Below, in pieces: positions 23,826 through 32,786 of a stretch of DNA of 64,000 bases. The stretch comes from Methylobacterium sp. E-045. GTDB taxonomy: Bacteria; Pseudomonadota; Alphaproteobacteria; Rhizobiales; Beijerinckiaceae. The position numbers were made by a program, and so were the translations under genes. Below the pieces are notes generated by a model. That model saw nothing but the letters and a program-made list of their open reading frames with translations. It was not told the origin of the DNA and searched no databases. The DNA lies in the NCBI RefSeq assembly GCF_022829685.1, contig NZ_JAKSYE010000076.1:62001-126000 (forward strand), read 5' to 3'. The first letter of the stretch is position 1; every line of letters begins with the position of its first letter.

Positions 23826-25613
23826 CTAAAACGCCTCGGCGCCGAGCGCCATGGTCGTCTCGGCCCCGGCCTTGATCCGCACCAGCCGCAGGGCGGTCTC
23901 GGGGAGCGTCCGCTCCATGTAGAACCGGCCGGTGACGAGCTTCTCGTCCATGTCCTGCGCACGGCCGTCCGCGATCCGCGCCAGGGCGGCCTTGGCGATC
24001 CGGGCCCACATGTAGCCCATGGCGACGAGGCCGAGGAGGTGCATGTAGTCGGTGGCGCCGGCCCCCGCATTGTCGGGTTTGGAGAACGCGTTCTGCATGA
24101 ACCACATCGTGGCACCCTGAAGGTCGTTCAGGCCGGCCTGGAGCGGCCCGGTAAACGGCGCCATGCCCTCCAGCTCGGCATGGTCCTTGATGAAGGTCTG
24201 GACCTCGCCGAGGAAGCCCATCATCGCCCGGCCGCCGTCTTTCGGCAGCTTGCGGCCGATGAGGTCCATGGCCTGGATGCCGTTGGCGCCCTCGTAGATC
24301 ATGGCGATGCGGGCATCGCGCACGAATTGCGACATGCCCCATTCCTCGATGTAGCCGTGGCCGCCGAAGAGCTGCTGGGCCGCCACCGCGTTGTCGAACC
24401 CCCTGTCCGTGAGCACGCCCTTCACCACCGGGGTCATCAGGCCCATGTGGTCCTCGGCCTTCTGGCGCTCGGACGCATCGTCGGAGCGGTGGCCGATATC
24501 GGCCTGGAGCGCCGTCCACAGCACCAGGGCGCGGGCGGCCTCGTTGAAGGCGCGGATTCCCATGAGGGTCCGGCGCACGTCCGGGTGGACGATGATCGGG
24601 TCGGCGGCCTTGTCGGGCGCCTTCGCGCCCGTCAGGGAGCGGCCCTGGAGCCGGTCCTTCGCGTAGGCCACCGCGTTCTGGTAGGCGACCTCGGACTGGG
24701 CGAGACCCTGGACGCCCACCGCGAGTCGCGCCTCGTTCATCATCACGAACATCGCGTTCAGGCCGCGATTCTCCTCGCCCACGAGCCAGCCCCTGGCGCC
24801 GTCGTAGTTCATGACGCAGGTGGAATTGCCGTGGATGCCCATCTTGTGTTCGAGGGAGCCGCAGGAGACGCCGTTCCGCTCGCCCACCGAGCCGTCCGCC
24901 TCGACGAGGAACTTCGGCACCACGAACAGGGAGATGCCCTTCGTGCCCGCCGGCGCGCCTTCGATCCGGGCGATGACGAGATGGACGATGTTCTCCGACA
25001 GGTCGTGTTCGCCCGCCGAGATGAAGATCTTGGTGCCGGTGAGGCTGTAGGACCCGTCGCCGTTCGGCACCGCCTTGGTCTTGAGGAGCCCGAGATCCGT
25101 GCCGCAATGGGGCTCGGTGAGGTTCATGGTGCCGGTCCAGGCGCCTTCCACCATCTTGGGCAGGTACGTGGCCTTCTGCTCCTCGGACCCGTGCACGAGG
25201 AGGGCGGCCATCGCCCCCTGCGTCAGGCCCGGATACATCGTCAGCGCCAGGTTGGCCGACGAGGCGAATTCCGAGATTGCGGTGTTGATCGTGTGCGGCA
25301 GGCCCTGGCCGCCATATTCCTCCGGCACGGCGATGCCCATCCAGCCGCCCGCGGCGTAGGCGTCGTAGCCGGCCTTGAACCCGTCCGGCGTGGTGACGCT
25401 GCCGTCGGCGTGCCGGGTACAGCCCTGCCTGTCGCCGATGGCGTTGAGGGGGGTGAGCACCTCTTCCGCGAGCTTGGCCCCCTCGGTGAGGACGGCCTGG
25501 ATCAGGTCCGGCGACGCATCGGCGAACCCGCGCAGGTTGTTGCGGCCGTGGAAGGCGAAGACGTCGTCGAGAAGAAACTGAACGTTCTCCACCGGTGCCC
25601 GGTAAGTCGGCAT
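23826..25613 (-). CDS. Acyl-CoA dehydrogenase (FadE-type, with C-terminal extension)
   Basis: 595-aa FAD enzyme that makes trans-2-enoyl-CoA. It is of the larger class with an extra C-terminal helical domain. Motifs: YPGLTQGAMAAL, GTMNLTEPHCGTDLG (substrate/FAD segment), GTKIFISAGEHD, and AMIYEGANGIQAMDLIGRKL, where E441 is the likely catalytic base. The ATG at 25613 has GGAGGA upstream; a longer in-frame extension is not conserved. First gene of the minus-strand beta-oxidation run. A partly symmetric AT-rich site (25680-25693) lies about 67 nt upstream. Confidence 0.92.
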   Translation of the reverse strand: MPTYRAPVENVQFLLDDVFAFHGRNNLRGFADASPDLIQAVLTEGAKLAEEVLTPLNAIGDRQGCTRHADGSVTTPDGFKAGYDAYAAGGWMGIAVPEEYGGQGLPHTINTAISEFASSANLALTMYPGLTQGAMAALLVHGSEEQKATYLPKMVEGAWTGTMNLTEPHCGTDLGLLKTKAVPNGDGSYSLTGTKIFISAGEHDLSENIVHLVIARIEGAPAGTKGISLFVVPKFLVEADGSVGERNGVSCGSLEHKMGIHGNSTCVMNYDGARGWLVGEENRGLNAMFVMMNEARLAVGVQGLAQSEVAYQNAVAYAKDRLQGRSLTGAKAPDKAADPIIVHPDVRRTLMGIRAFNEAARALVLWTALQADIGHRSDDASERQKAEDHMGLMTPVVKGVLTDRGFDNAVAAQQLFGGHGYIEEWGMSQFVRDARIAMIYEGANGIQAMDLIGRKLPKDGGRAMMGFLGEVQTFIKDHAELEGMAPFTGPLQAGLNDLQGATMWFMQNAFSKPDNAGAGATDYMHLLGLVAMGYMWARIAKAALARIADGRAQDMDEKLVTGRFYMERTLPETALRLVRIKAGAETTMALGAEAF

Positions 25614-25767
25614 CTCGTCGGTCCTCCACCTGTTCCACCGCGTGCTCGATTCGGCCCGAAAGCCACGGCGCGCTTGATGGTTCACATATAAACTATCTCC
25701 GCGGGCAGGGAAAGGGGGACTCTCGCCTCGCCGTCGTGAGGAGATATGGCCAGTTTTGGCACAGAGA

Positions 25768-25782
25768 TTAACCCGCTGTTTA
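25768..25782. promoter_or_regulatory. CtrA-like box before the PodJ-like gene
   Basis: TTAA-N7-TTTA, one base off the CtrA consensus TTAA-N7-TTAA, lies about 115 nt before the PodJ-like start in the divergent space 25614-25897. Pattern match only. Confidence 0.35.
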
Positions 25783-25897
25783 CCAAGAGTATCAAATGTC
25801 GTGGGTAATCGATCCGCCTCGGTGCCGCTGCGACACCTCCACGTTGCACATTCACACGTCGGATTGGGTCACGGACCTCGCTGCCCCGGGTTTGACG

Positions 25898-28800
25898 ATG
25901 AAACGCAACGCGACGCTCAACCTGGAAAAGTTCGACCCGGAAGTCCTCGACGCCGCGCGCGACGTTGCGCGCCGCGCGGGCGTGCCGGTGGAGGCCTGGA
26001 TCGCGTCGATCGTGTCGCCGGATCAGAAGCCCAAGGCGCGTCGGTCGCGCAACTCCTCGTCGACTCCGCATCCGGCCCGGCCCCGCCCGGACGTCCAGGT
26101 CACGTCGCCGCTGCCCGGCGTCGTGGTGGAGACGGCGGTCGCTCCCGAACCTTCGTCCAAGGCCGAGCCCGCCCCCGACTTCTCCCCGGAGGCCGAGCCC
26201 GCCGCCCAAGTCCCCGCCACGGGTGACGTCGCTGCCACCGGTGACGTCCCCGCCACGGGTGACGTCGCTGCCGCCGGCGAAGTCGCCGCCACAACCGAAG
26301 GCGCTGCCGACGTCGCTGCCGCCGCGCCGGACCCGACCGAGCCGTTCACCACCTCCATCGCCGAGATGATGCGGCGTCTCGACCGGATCGACCACAAGAT
26401 CGGCCAGGACCAGCAGGCCTCGCAGGAGACGGCGACCCGGGCGATCGAGGAGATCGAGGCCCGGATCAGCACGGTTCTCGATGCCGGCCTGTCCCCGGCG
26501 GCCCAGATGGCCGAACGCCTGGCCCAGATCGAGCGCCGCATGGTCGAACTCGGCGAGCAGCTGGCCGCGCCGCGCCCGATCGGCCGGCGCGGTCGTCCCG
26601 TCGAGGTCGAGGTGCGCGATGCCGTCGCCGAGATCCGCCAGCGTCAGCGCGAACTCGATTCCGACGGGGCTCCCGCCCAGGGCAAGGCGAGCGGTGCCGC
26701 TCTCCGGATGCCGTCTCCCGCCATTTCCGAATTGCAGGCGGAGACGAGCCGCCTGCGCGAATCGATCGGCGGCCTCGCCACGGGCCGCGACGTCGGCGCC
26801 CTCGAACAGGCCATGCGCTCCCTCGTCACCGGGGTCCAGCGCGCCCAGGAGCCCGCCGACCTCGCCGCCATCGCGGCCCCGATCGAGTTGATCCGCGTTC
26901 AGGTCACCCGTCTCGCCGACGATGTCGCCGAGAACGTCCATGCCCGCGTCGCCAGCGACGTCGAGCGCCTCGCGGCGAAGGTCGACGGTGCCCTCAGCAG
27001 CGGCACGCCGGGCTTCGCCGACCGCGACGAACTCGGCATCCTGTTCCGTGAACTCGACGAGATCCGCCGCCTGATCGCCTCCCTGGCCGGGCCGGAGCGG
27101 ATCCAGAGCCTCGCGCAGGGCCTCCAGGCCATCAGCGCCCAGATCACCGAGCTGCAGGGCGGCGTCGGCGGCGGCGGGACCAACATGGCCGAGCTGCGGC
27201 CTCTGCTCGAAGAGATCCGCAGCGGCTTGCGGACCCCTCCATCGGGGGGGATCGAGGAACAGATCCAGGCGATGGGCGCCAAGCTCGACGCCCTGCGGGA
27301 AGGCGCCCCCGGCGGCGGCAACTCGGACGCGATCATCGTGCGCATCGACGCCCTGGCCGACAAGGTCGAGCGGGTCAGCGTCAATCCCGTCGGCGACCTG
27401 ATCGGCCGCCTCGAAGACCTCGGCGAGACCCTGCGCCGGCCGGTGGTTCCCGGCGGCGACCTCGCCTCGATCCACGGCATGCTCCACGACCTCGCGGAGA
27501 AGCTCGACCGTGTGGGCGGACCCGTCGGGCCGCGCGCCGAAGGTCTGGATGCGCTGGAGAAGCAGGTCCTGGCGCTTGCCAGCCGCATCGATACGCGGGA
27601 TGCCGACCCGGCCCTCGCCGGGCTCGAGCGGACGATGTCCGACCTCCTGGCCCAGGTCTCGGCTCTGCGCGACGAGGCGCCGATCGAGGCCGCCGTCGAG
27701 CGTGCGGCCCGCAACGCCGTCGCCGGGAGCATCGGCACCACCGGCGATACCGGGGAACTCGAGCTGCTCAAGGCCAGCCTCGCCGACCTTCGCACGCAGC
27801 AGGCCGCCTCCGAGCAGCGGATGCAGGCGACCCTCGACGGCGTCCACTCGACCCTCCACAAGCTCGTCGGGCAGCTCGGCACCCTGGCGGATGACGGACC
27901 GCTCACCACTCACCGCTCCCGATCGACCCAAGACCTCGCCGAGCGCCTTGCGGTCGCCACGGGCCGTCTGGACGAGCGCGCGCCGATGCAGACGGGCGCC
28001 GGGCTTCGGCGTCCCGAGCCCCTGCGGGTCAGCCCTCCGACGCAGTCCTTCGAACTCGGCCACGTGACGGACCTGCCGCTCGAGCCCGGCACCCGGCGCC
28101 CGAACCTGGATCCGTCCGCCGACGCCCCGTCGGACGCCGCCGCTCCGACCGAGAGCGACATCAAGACGAGCTTCATCGCCGCCGCCCGGCGCGCGGCGCA
28201 GGCGGCGCAGAACGAGGCGGCCGAGTCGGCCCGCTCGCCCGAGATGCGTGGCCGCTCCTCCTCGGACGCCGTCGCCGAAACCCCCATTCCCGGGCGCGGG
28301 GCGCGGCTGCGCGCCGAACTCGACAAGCGCCGCAAGCCGCTGCTCCTGGGCCTCGCCGCCATCGTCCTGGCGCTGGGCGCGCTGCAGGCCATCAACACCC
28401 GCCGTCCCGAAGCGGACGCGTCCGCCCCTCAGGTCGCCGCGACGACGTCCGCTCCGGCCGAGCCGTCCGAGAGCCCGGACAAGGGCCCCACCGCCACGGC
28501 CAGCACGTCATCGACAGGGACGTCGGCGTCCGGCCCGTCCCCGTCCGGCCCCTCGACCGCCGGCACGGAGCCGGCTGCCCGACCCGACCCGGAGACCACC
28601 CAGTCGATCTCCGAAGCCGCCCCGGCCGAGCCCGCGGCGCGGCCGCTCCCGCGCTCCGTGCCGAAGGTCGGTTCGCTGCACAACCTGGCCGGCGATCTCG
28701 CCGCCGTACCCACCGGGCTCGCGCAGCTTCGCAAGGCCGCCCTCGACGGCGACGGCGCCTCCGTCTACGACCTCGCCGCCCGCGCCCTCGAAGGCCGCGG

Positions 28801-29416
28801 CATGCCCCGTGATTTCGCCGTGGCCGCGAAGCTGTTCGAGGCCCTGGCCGATGCCGGCTACGCCCCGGCGCAGTACAAGCTCGCCGGCCTCTACGAGAAG
28901 GGTTCGGGAGTGGTGCGCGACCTCTCCCAGGCCAAGCTCTGGTACGGGCGCGCGGCGGAGCAGGGCCATGCCCGCTCGATGCACAACATCGCGGTGATCT
29001 ATGCCGAGAACCCCGCCGCGAACGGCAAGCCGGACTACACCACCGCCTCGCAATGGTTCCGGCGCGGCGCCGAATACGGCATGCGCGACAGCCAGTACAA
29101 CCTCGCCGTCCTCTACGCGCGCGGCCTCGGTCTGCAGCAGGATCTCGTCCAGTCCTACCTCTGGTTCTCCGCCGCCGCGGCCCAGGGCGACGACGATGCG
29201 GGCCGGAAGCGCGACGACGTCGCCGCGAAGCTCCCGCCGAAGGATCTCGTGACGGCGCGGAGCCTCAGCGCCGCGTTCAAACCGAAAGCCGCGGTCCCGG
29301 CGGTGAACGAGGCGCCCGCGCCGACGAGCGCCGGTGCGGACGGGTCGATGAGCCTGATCGGCGCGCCGCCCCCGGCCGCTCCGCTGCCGGCGCCGCGTCG
29401 CACCACGGGCGCGTGA
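25898..29416 (+). CDS. PodJ-like polar organizer: coiled coil, one membrane helix, Sel1 repeats
   Basis: 1,172 aa. Layout: a short N-terminal conserved segment (PEVLDAARDVARRAGVPVEAWI), a Pro/Ala/Glu linker with a tandem repeat (about 105-128), a long mostly helical region rich in coiled-coil heptads (about 150-720), a low-complexity linker, one membrane helix at about 814-832 (LLLGLAAIVLALGALQAI after KRRK), a Ser/Thr/Pro-rich stretch, and Sel1/TPR-like repeats at about 950-1110 (GYAPAQYKLAGLYEKG, YNLAVLYARGLGLQQD). The cytoplasmic coiled coil plus periplasmic Sel1 order is that of Caulobacter PodJ, a cell-pole scaffold. Assignment is by architecture. The ATG at 25898 is preferred because the conserved segment begins there, although its ribosome site is weak. 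Confidence 0.75.
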   Translation: MKRNATLNLEKFDPEVLDAARDVARRAGVPVEAWIASIVSPDQKPKARRSRNSSSTPHPARPRPDVQVTSPLPGVVVETAVAPEPSSKAEPAPDFSPEAEPAAQVPATGDVAATGDVPATGDVAAAGEVAATTEGAADVAAAAPDPTEPFTTSIAEMMRRLDRIDHKIGQDQQASQETATRAIEEIEARISTVLDAGLSPAAQMAERLAQIERRMVELGEQLAAPRPIGRRGRPVEVEVRDAVAEIRQRQRELDSDGAPAQGKASGAALRMPSPAISELQAETSRLRESIGGLATGRDVGALEQAMRSLVTGVQRAQEPADLAAIAAPIELIRVQVTRLADDVAENVHARVASDVERLAAKVDGALSSGTPGFADRDELGILFRELDEIRRLIASLAGPERIQSLAQGLQAISAQITELQGGVGGGGTNMAELRPLLEEIRSGLRTPPSGGIEEQIQAMGAKLDALREGAPGGGNSDAIIVRIDALADKVERVSVNPVGDLIGRLEDLGETLRRPVVPGGDLASIHGMLHDLAEKLDRVGGPVGPRAEGLDALEKQVLALASRIDTRDADPALAGLERTMSDLLAQVSALRDEAPIEAAVERAARNAVAGSIGTTGDTGELELLKASLADLRTQQAASEQRMQATLDGVHSTLHKLVGQLGTLADDGPLTTHRSRSTQDLAERLAVATGRLDERAPMQTGAGLRRPEPLRVSPPTQSFELGHVTDLPLEPGTRRPNLDPSADAPSDAAAPTESDIKTSFIAAARRAAQAAQNEAAESARSPEMRGRSSSDAVAETPIPGRGARLRAELDKRRKPLLLGLAAIVLALGALQAINTRRPEADASAPQVAATTSAPAEPSESPDKGPTATASTSSTGTSASGPSPSGPSTAGTEPAARPDPETTQSISEAAPAEPAARPLPRSVPKVGSLHNLAGDLAAVPTGLAQLRKAALDGDGASVYDLAARALEGRGMPRDFAVAAKLFEALADAGYAPAQYKLAGLYEKGSGVVRDLSQAKLWYGRAAEQGHARSMHNIAVIYAENPAANGKPDYTTASQWFRRGAEYGMRDSQYNLAVLYARGLGLQQDLVQSYLWFSAAAAQGDDDAGRKRDDVAAKLPPKDLVTARSLSAAFKPKAAVPAVNEAPAPTSAGADGSMSLIGAPPPAAPLPAPRRTTGA
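26210..26281 (+). repeat. Two 36-bp tandem units in the PodJ-like gene
   Basis: 26210-26245 and 26246-26281 are near-identical 36-bp units, each made of two similar 18-bp halves. They encode VPATGDVAATGD-type repeats. The in-frame length allows gain or loss without frameshift. Confidence 0.85.
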
Positions 29417-29631
29417 CGCGCTGCGCGTGATAGCGACGCGCATCGTACGAAAGGAGGCTGCGCCGCGGCGAAACGGCGTTGTGCAGCAACGTCTTACCTG
29501 GGTTCTCAAGAGGCGCCCGCCCGCCGGCGGCATGGCGTCGGGTCGGCGTTTCGGGCGGTCGGATCCGTGTATATGATCGAAGCCCAAGCGATCCCGCCTC
29601 TCGGATCGCGGTTAACGGAGCCGGAGATTCG

Positions 29632-30069
29632 ATGGCGCGTGTGACGCCCATACCGACGTCAGCCCTCGTTCTCGGCGTCGCCGGCCTCATTCCCTTTCTG
29701 GGTTTCGCGGTTCTCTCCCTCAGCGGCAGCGATGGCGGCCTCGGCAATGTCGGGCTCGCGCCGCGCACCATCCTCTCCACCTACGGGGCGGTGATCGCCT
29801 CGTTCCTCGGCGGGATCCGCTGGGGCGCGGCCGCGTCCGGAGACGCGGGCGGGCGCGACTACGTCATCGCCATCCTGCCCTCCCTCATCGCCTGGGCGGC
29901 GCTGGCCTGTCCGGTGCCATGGGACCTGCGCGTGCTCGGGTTCCTCGTCCTCGGCTGGGGCTTCGTCGATCTCGACCTCGTCCGGCGCTGCCTCGTTCCG
30001 AGCTGGCTCGGGCGCCTCCGGCTCGTCCTGTCGGTGGTGGCCGGCTGCGCCCTGCTGATCGCGGCGTGA
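29632..30069 (+). CDS. DUF3429 integral membrane protein
   Basis: 145-aa membrane protein with about four to five hydrophobic helices (ALVLGVAGLIPFLGFAVLSL, TILSTYGAVIASFLGGIRWG, VIAILPSLIAWAALACP, VLGFLVLGWGFVDLDL, LVLSVVAGCALLIAA). The FLGGIRWG segment is typical of DUF3429. Function is unknown. The ATG at 29632 has CGGAG 5 nt upstream. It ends 4 bp from the convergent FAD monooxygenase stop. The 215 bp before it hold no gene I can support. Confidence 0.85.
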   Translation: MARVTPIPTSALVLGVAGLIPFLGFAVLSLSGSDGGLGNVGLAPRTILSTYGAVIASFLGGIRWGAAASGDAGGRDYVIAILPSLIAWAALACPVPWDLRVLGFLVLGWGFVDLDLVRRCLVPSWLGRLRLVLSVVAGCALLIAA

Positions 30070-30073
30070 GGGT

Positions 30074-31540
30074 TCAGGGCCGATCAGGGCTCAGCCGCGC
30101 GAGATAGCGCTCCGCCTCGTCCCACGTGCCGCAAGCCCCCGCATAGCCGACATAACCGTCGGGCCTGACGAGGATCAGCCCGTCGCCGTCGGGCGGGCGT
30201 CGCGGCGTCGGCTCGACGAGGGCGGGAAACTCCGCGGCGAAGGCGGCGGCCCGTACCGTATCCGCCGCATAGAGGACGAAGAGCGGCACCGATCCGGAGC
30301 CGGGGGGCTTTCCGTCATCGGGAAGCGGCGCCCAGCGCATCCCGGCTCCGGGGCCGTGCGAGAGCGGGCTCTCCGCATAGGCGATCTCCACTTCGCTCAT
30401 CGTGGCCGCCATCCTGTCCTGCACGGCATGGAAGCCGAGCATGAACCGGAGCGCGAGGTTGCGCAGGCCCTGCGCCACGGGATTCGACAGGGTCGCCATG
30501 TCGGTGAGCCGGGCGGCATTGCGCAGCACCATCTCGCCGACGGCGTTGCGCTCGGGGCTGTAGCTGTCGAGGAGCGTGGGCGCGGCCTGCCCCCGCTCCA
30601 CCATCGCCATTTTCCAGGCGAGATTGATGGCGTCCTGCATGCCGGTATTCATGCCCTGGCCACCGGCCGGACTGTGGATATGCGCGGCGTCGCCGGCGAG
30701 GACGGCACGCCCGCGCGAATACTGCGAGACCTTGCGCTCGTTGATCCGGAAATGCGTGAGCCAGACCGGATCGACGACACGGAACCCGCCCGCCCGCCGG
30801 TCCGCCAGGGCCTGCACCGCGTCGAGGGTCGGGTCCGGGCGCGGATGCGCCGGATCGGTCTTGCCGACCTGGGCGATCAGCCGCGCGCGACCGCCGGGGA
30901 TGGGGAAGACCACCAGCGGCCCGTCGCGGTGGAGATAGGTAGCGATCTCGTCGCCGGGCGGTGCGCCGTCGCCCTCCACGCGAATATCGGCGAGGAGCCA
31001 GTCGTCCCCCTGGGCTGTGCCCTCGAAAGCGAGATCGAGGCCGTGCCGCACGGTGCTGTGCGCGCCGTCGCAGCCGATCAGCCAGGATGCGGACACGGTC
31101 TCCTCGGCACCGTCCGCATGACGCAGGGTCGCCTCGACGTGGTTGTCGGCCTGTCTGAAGCTCACGAGTTCCACCTCGCGCTCCACCGCGACGCCGAACG
31201 TGGCGAGATGCTCGATCAGCAGGCGCTCGGTTTCCCGCTGCGGGATCATCAGCGCGAAGTTGTAGGCGCCGTCGATCGCGTCGAACCGGATATGGCCGAG
31301 AATGCTGCCGGCGCTGCGCAGGGTCGCCCCGTGGGCGCGCAGGCCGGCATCGAGGAAGGCCTGCCTGCAGCCCATCCGGTCCATGAGTTCGAGGGTGCGC
31401 GGCCAGACCACGAGGGCCTTCGAGGTCTGCGTCGGCCGCGGGCTCTTGTCGATCAGGCGGAGGCCGATGCCGTACCGGGCGAGTTCGGCGGCGAGGGTGA
31501 GGCCGACCGGGCCGGCTCCGACGATGAGCGCTTGAAGCAT
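30074..31540 (-). CDS. FAD-dependent aromatic-ring monooxygenase (class A, PHBH/UbiH-type)
   Basis: 488-aa flavoprotein hydroxylase. N-terminal dinucleotide fold VGAGPVGLTLAAELARYG; middle DG motif LIGCDGAHSTVRHGL; second FAD motif AVLAGDAAHIHSPAGGQGMNTGMQDAINLAWK. The C-terminal ~120 residues look like the thioredoxin-like domain common in phenol and polyketide hydroxylases (ILVRPDGYVGYAG). The substrate cannot be assigned. The start at 31540 has GGAGAT about 9 nt upstream. It stands alone on this strand, with 496 bp before it. Confidence 0.88.
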   Translation of the reverse strand: MLQALIVGAGPVGLTLAAELARYGIGLRLIDKSPRPTQTSKALVVWPRTLELMDRMGCRQAFLDAGLRAHGATLRSAGSILGHIRFDAIDGAYNFALMIPQRETERLLIEHLATFGVAVEREVELVSFRQADNHVEATLRHADGAEETVSASWLIGCDGAHSTVRHGLDLAFEGTAQGDDWLLADIRVEGDGAPPGDEIATYLHRDGPLVVFPIPGGRARLIAQVGKTDPAHPRPDPTLDAVQALADRRAGGFRVVDPVWLTHFRINERKVSQYSRGRAVLAGDAAHIHSPAGGQGMNTGMQDAINLAWKMAMVERGQAAPTLLDSYSPERNAVGEMVLRNAARLTDMATLSNPVAQGLRNLALRFMLGFHAVQDRMAATMSEVEIAYAESPLSHGPGAGMRWAPLPDDGKPPGSGSVPLFVLYAADTVRAAAFAAEFPALVEPTPRRPPDGDGLILVRPDGYVGYAGACGTWDEAERYLARLSPDRP

Positions 31541-32036
31541 GACCGGCCGATCTCCGTGGCGACTCGCCGTGAGGCCCCCGGAGGAGACTCGATCGCCCCC
31601 GGAGGTCCGGTTCCGGGCCCGATCGCAGCCTCACCGAGATCCGTCGCCCGCATGCTGCGATCTTGCGTGTTCGATGACAAAGATTGCGTAAAGCCGGCGC
31701 TCGACGTCGAGCGTCCCGAGGTTTGGTCATGCCTCATCCGCGGGGAGGATGGGACGACGACGGGTCCGGGTGGGTGGCGATGAATTCGCAGATGACCGCG
31801 TGGCGGCTTCCGATCGATGGCGGATCGGCCTCCCTCGAGGGTAGCCCTGCGGAGGCCCCGCAGGATGTTCCGCCCCGGGAGCGGGCGACCCCGTCCGCGA
31901 GACATCCTCCGCATCGCAGGAAGGGCCGGTGACGGACGACGTCCTGAAACAGACCGCGTCGACGCCCGGCGAGACGATCCGCCAACGGATGCCGAAGAAG
32001 TCGGGCCGGACGGGACGGCTCCCTGTCGGCCGGCGC
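31541..32036. other. Gene-free stretch upstream of the FAD monooxygenase
   Basis: 496 bp without a coding region I can support; short open frames in it lack conserved sequence and ribosome sites. It holds a 7-bp hairpin (CCTGCGG/CCGCAGG, about 31846-31864). An AT-richer patch (about 31660-31690) could serve as the monooxygenase promoter. The PdeM gene ends at its right edge. Confidence 0.5.
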
Positions 32037-32786
32037 TCAATCCCGCGTCAGCATCGCCTTGCCGATGGCGAAGACCCGGCCGTCGCCCAGGAGATGCGCC
32101 GTGAAGCCGGCCGGAAACAGCGGATCGAAGGCCGGGTTGCGCACGTTGAGGCCGCCGGCATAGGCGCCGAACGCCGGCATCACCAGACGCCTCCCGTCGG
32201 TGACGAAGCAGCGGCGGCGAACCGCCCGGCCGCGCATGGCGACCTTGCCGCAGGGATGCAGATGGCCGGCGATCTCGCCGTCCGGCGCTTCCGGCGACGG
32301 CTCGTGCCGCAGGGTGAGCCCACCGAGCCGCAGCGTCTCGGCATAGCGCCCGCCGACGCCCTCCGAGACGGCCTGGTCGTGGTTGCCGGCGATCCAGACC
32401 CAGTCCCGGCCCTCCTGCAGGGCCGCGATCATGGCGCGGTCGCCGGGCTCCATCCGCTCGGGGCCGCGCGCATCGTGGAAGGAATCGCCGAGAGCCACGA
32501 CGCAGGCCGGGTCGAAGCGGGCCACCGCCTCGTGCAGGCAGGCCAGGGTCTCGCGGGTATCGTAGGGCGGCAGGAACTGGCCGGAGCGCACGGCGAAGGC
32601 CGAGCCCTTCTCCAGATGCAGGTCGGACACGATCAGGGTCCGGTGCGCGGCGAGCCACACGCCACCGCAGAGGTCGAGGGTGAGGGCTTCGCCGGCCAGC
32701 GTCAGGCCGGGGGTCTTGATGGTCCGTTCGAGTTTCTGGCCGAGCGCCAAGATCGCATCCTCACATCCGGGGAAGGGGCGCGTCAC
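32037..32786 (-). CDS. pdeM: Ligase-associated DNA damage response endonuclease PdeM
   Basis: 249-aa calcineurin-like metallophosphoesterase. Metal motifs in order: SDLHLEKG, GDSFHD, GNHD and GHLHPCG. Family members accompany a DNA ligase, a nuclease and an Lhr-type helicase in a DNA-repair module. Here it overlaps the helicase stop by 4 bp (GTGA), so it starts with GTG and is translationally coupled to it. The ligase and nuclease genes of the module are not in the window. Confidence 0.88.
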   Translation of the reverse strand: MTRPFPGCEDAILALGQKLERTIKTPGLTLAGEALTLDLCGGVWLAAHRTLIVSDLHLEKGSAFAVRSGQFLPPYDTRETLACLHEAVARFDPACVVALGDSFHDARGPERMEPGDRAMIAALQEGRDWVWIAGNHDQAVSEGVGGRYAETLRLGGLTLRHEPSPEAPDGEIAGHLHPCGKVAMRGRAVRRRCFVTDGRRLVMPAFGAYAGGLNVRNPAFDPLFPAGFTAHLLGDGRVFAIGKAMLTRD

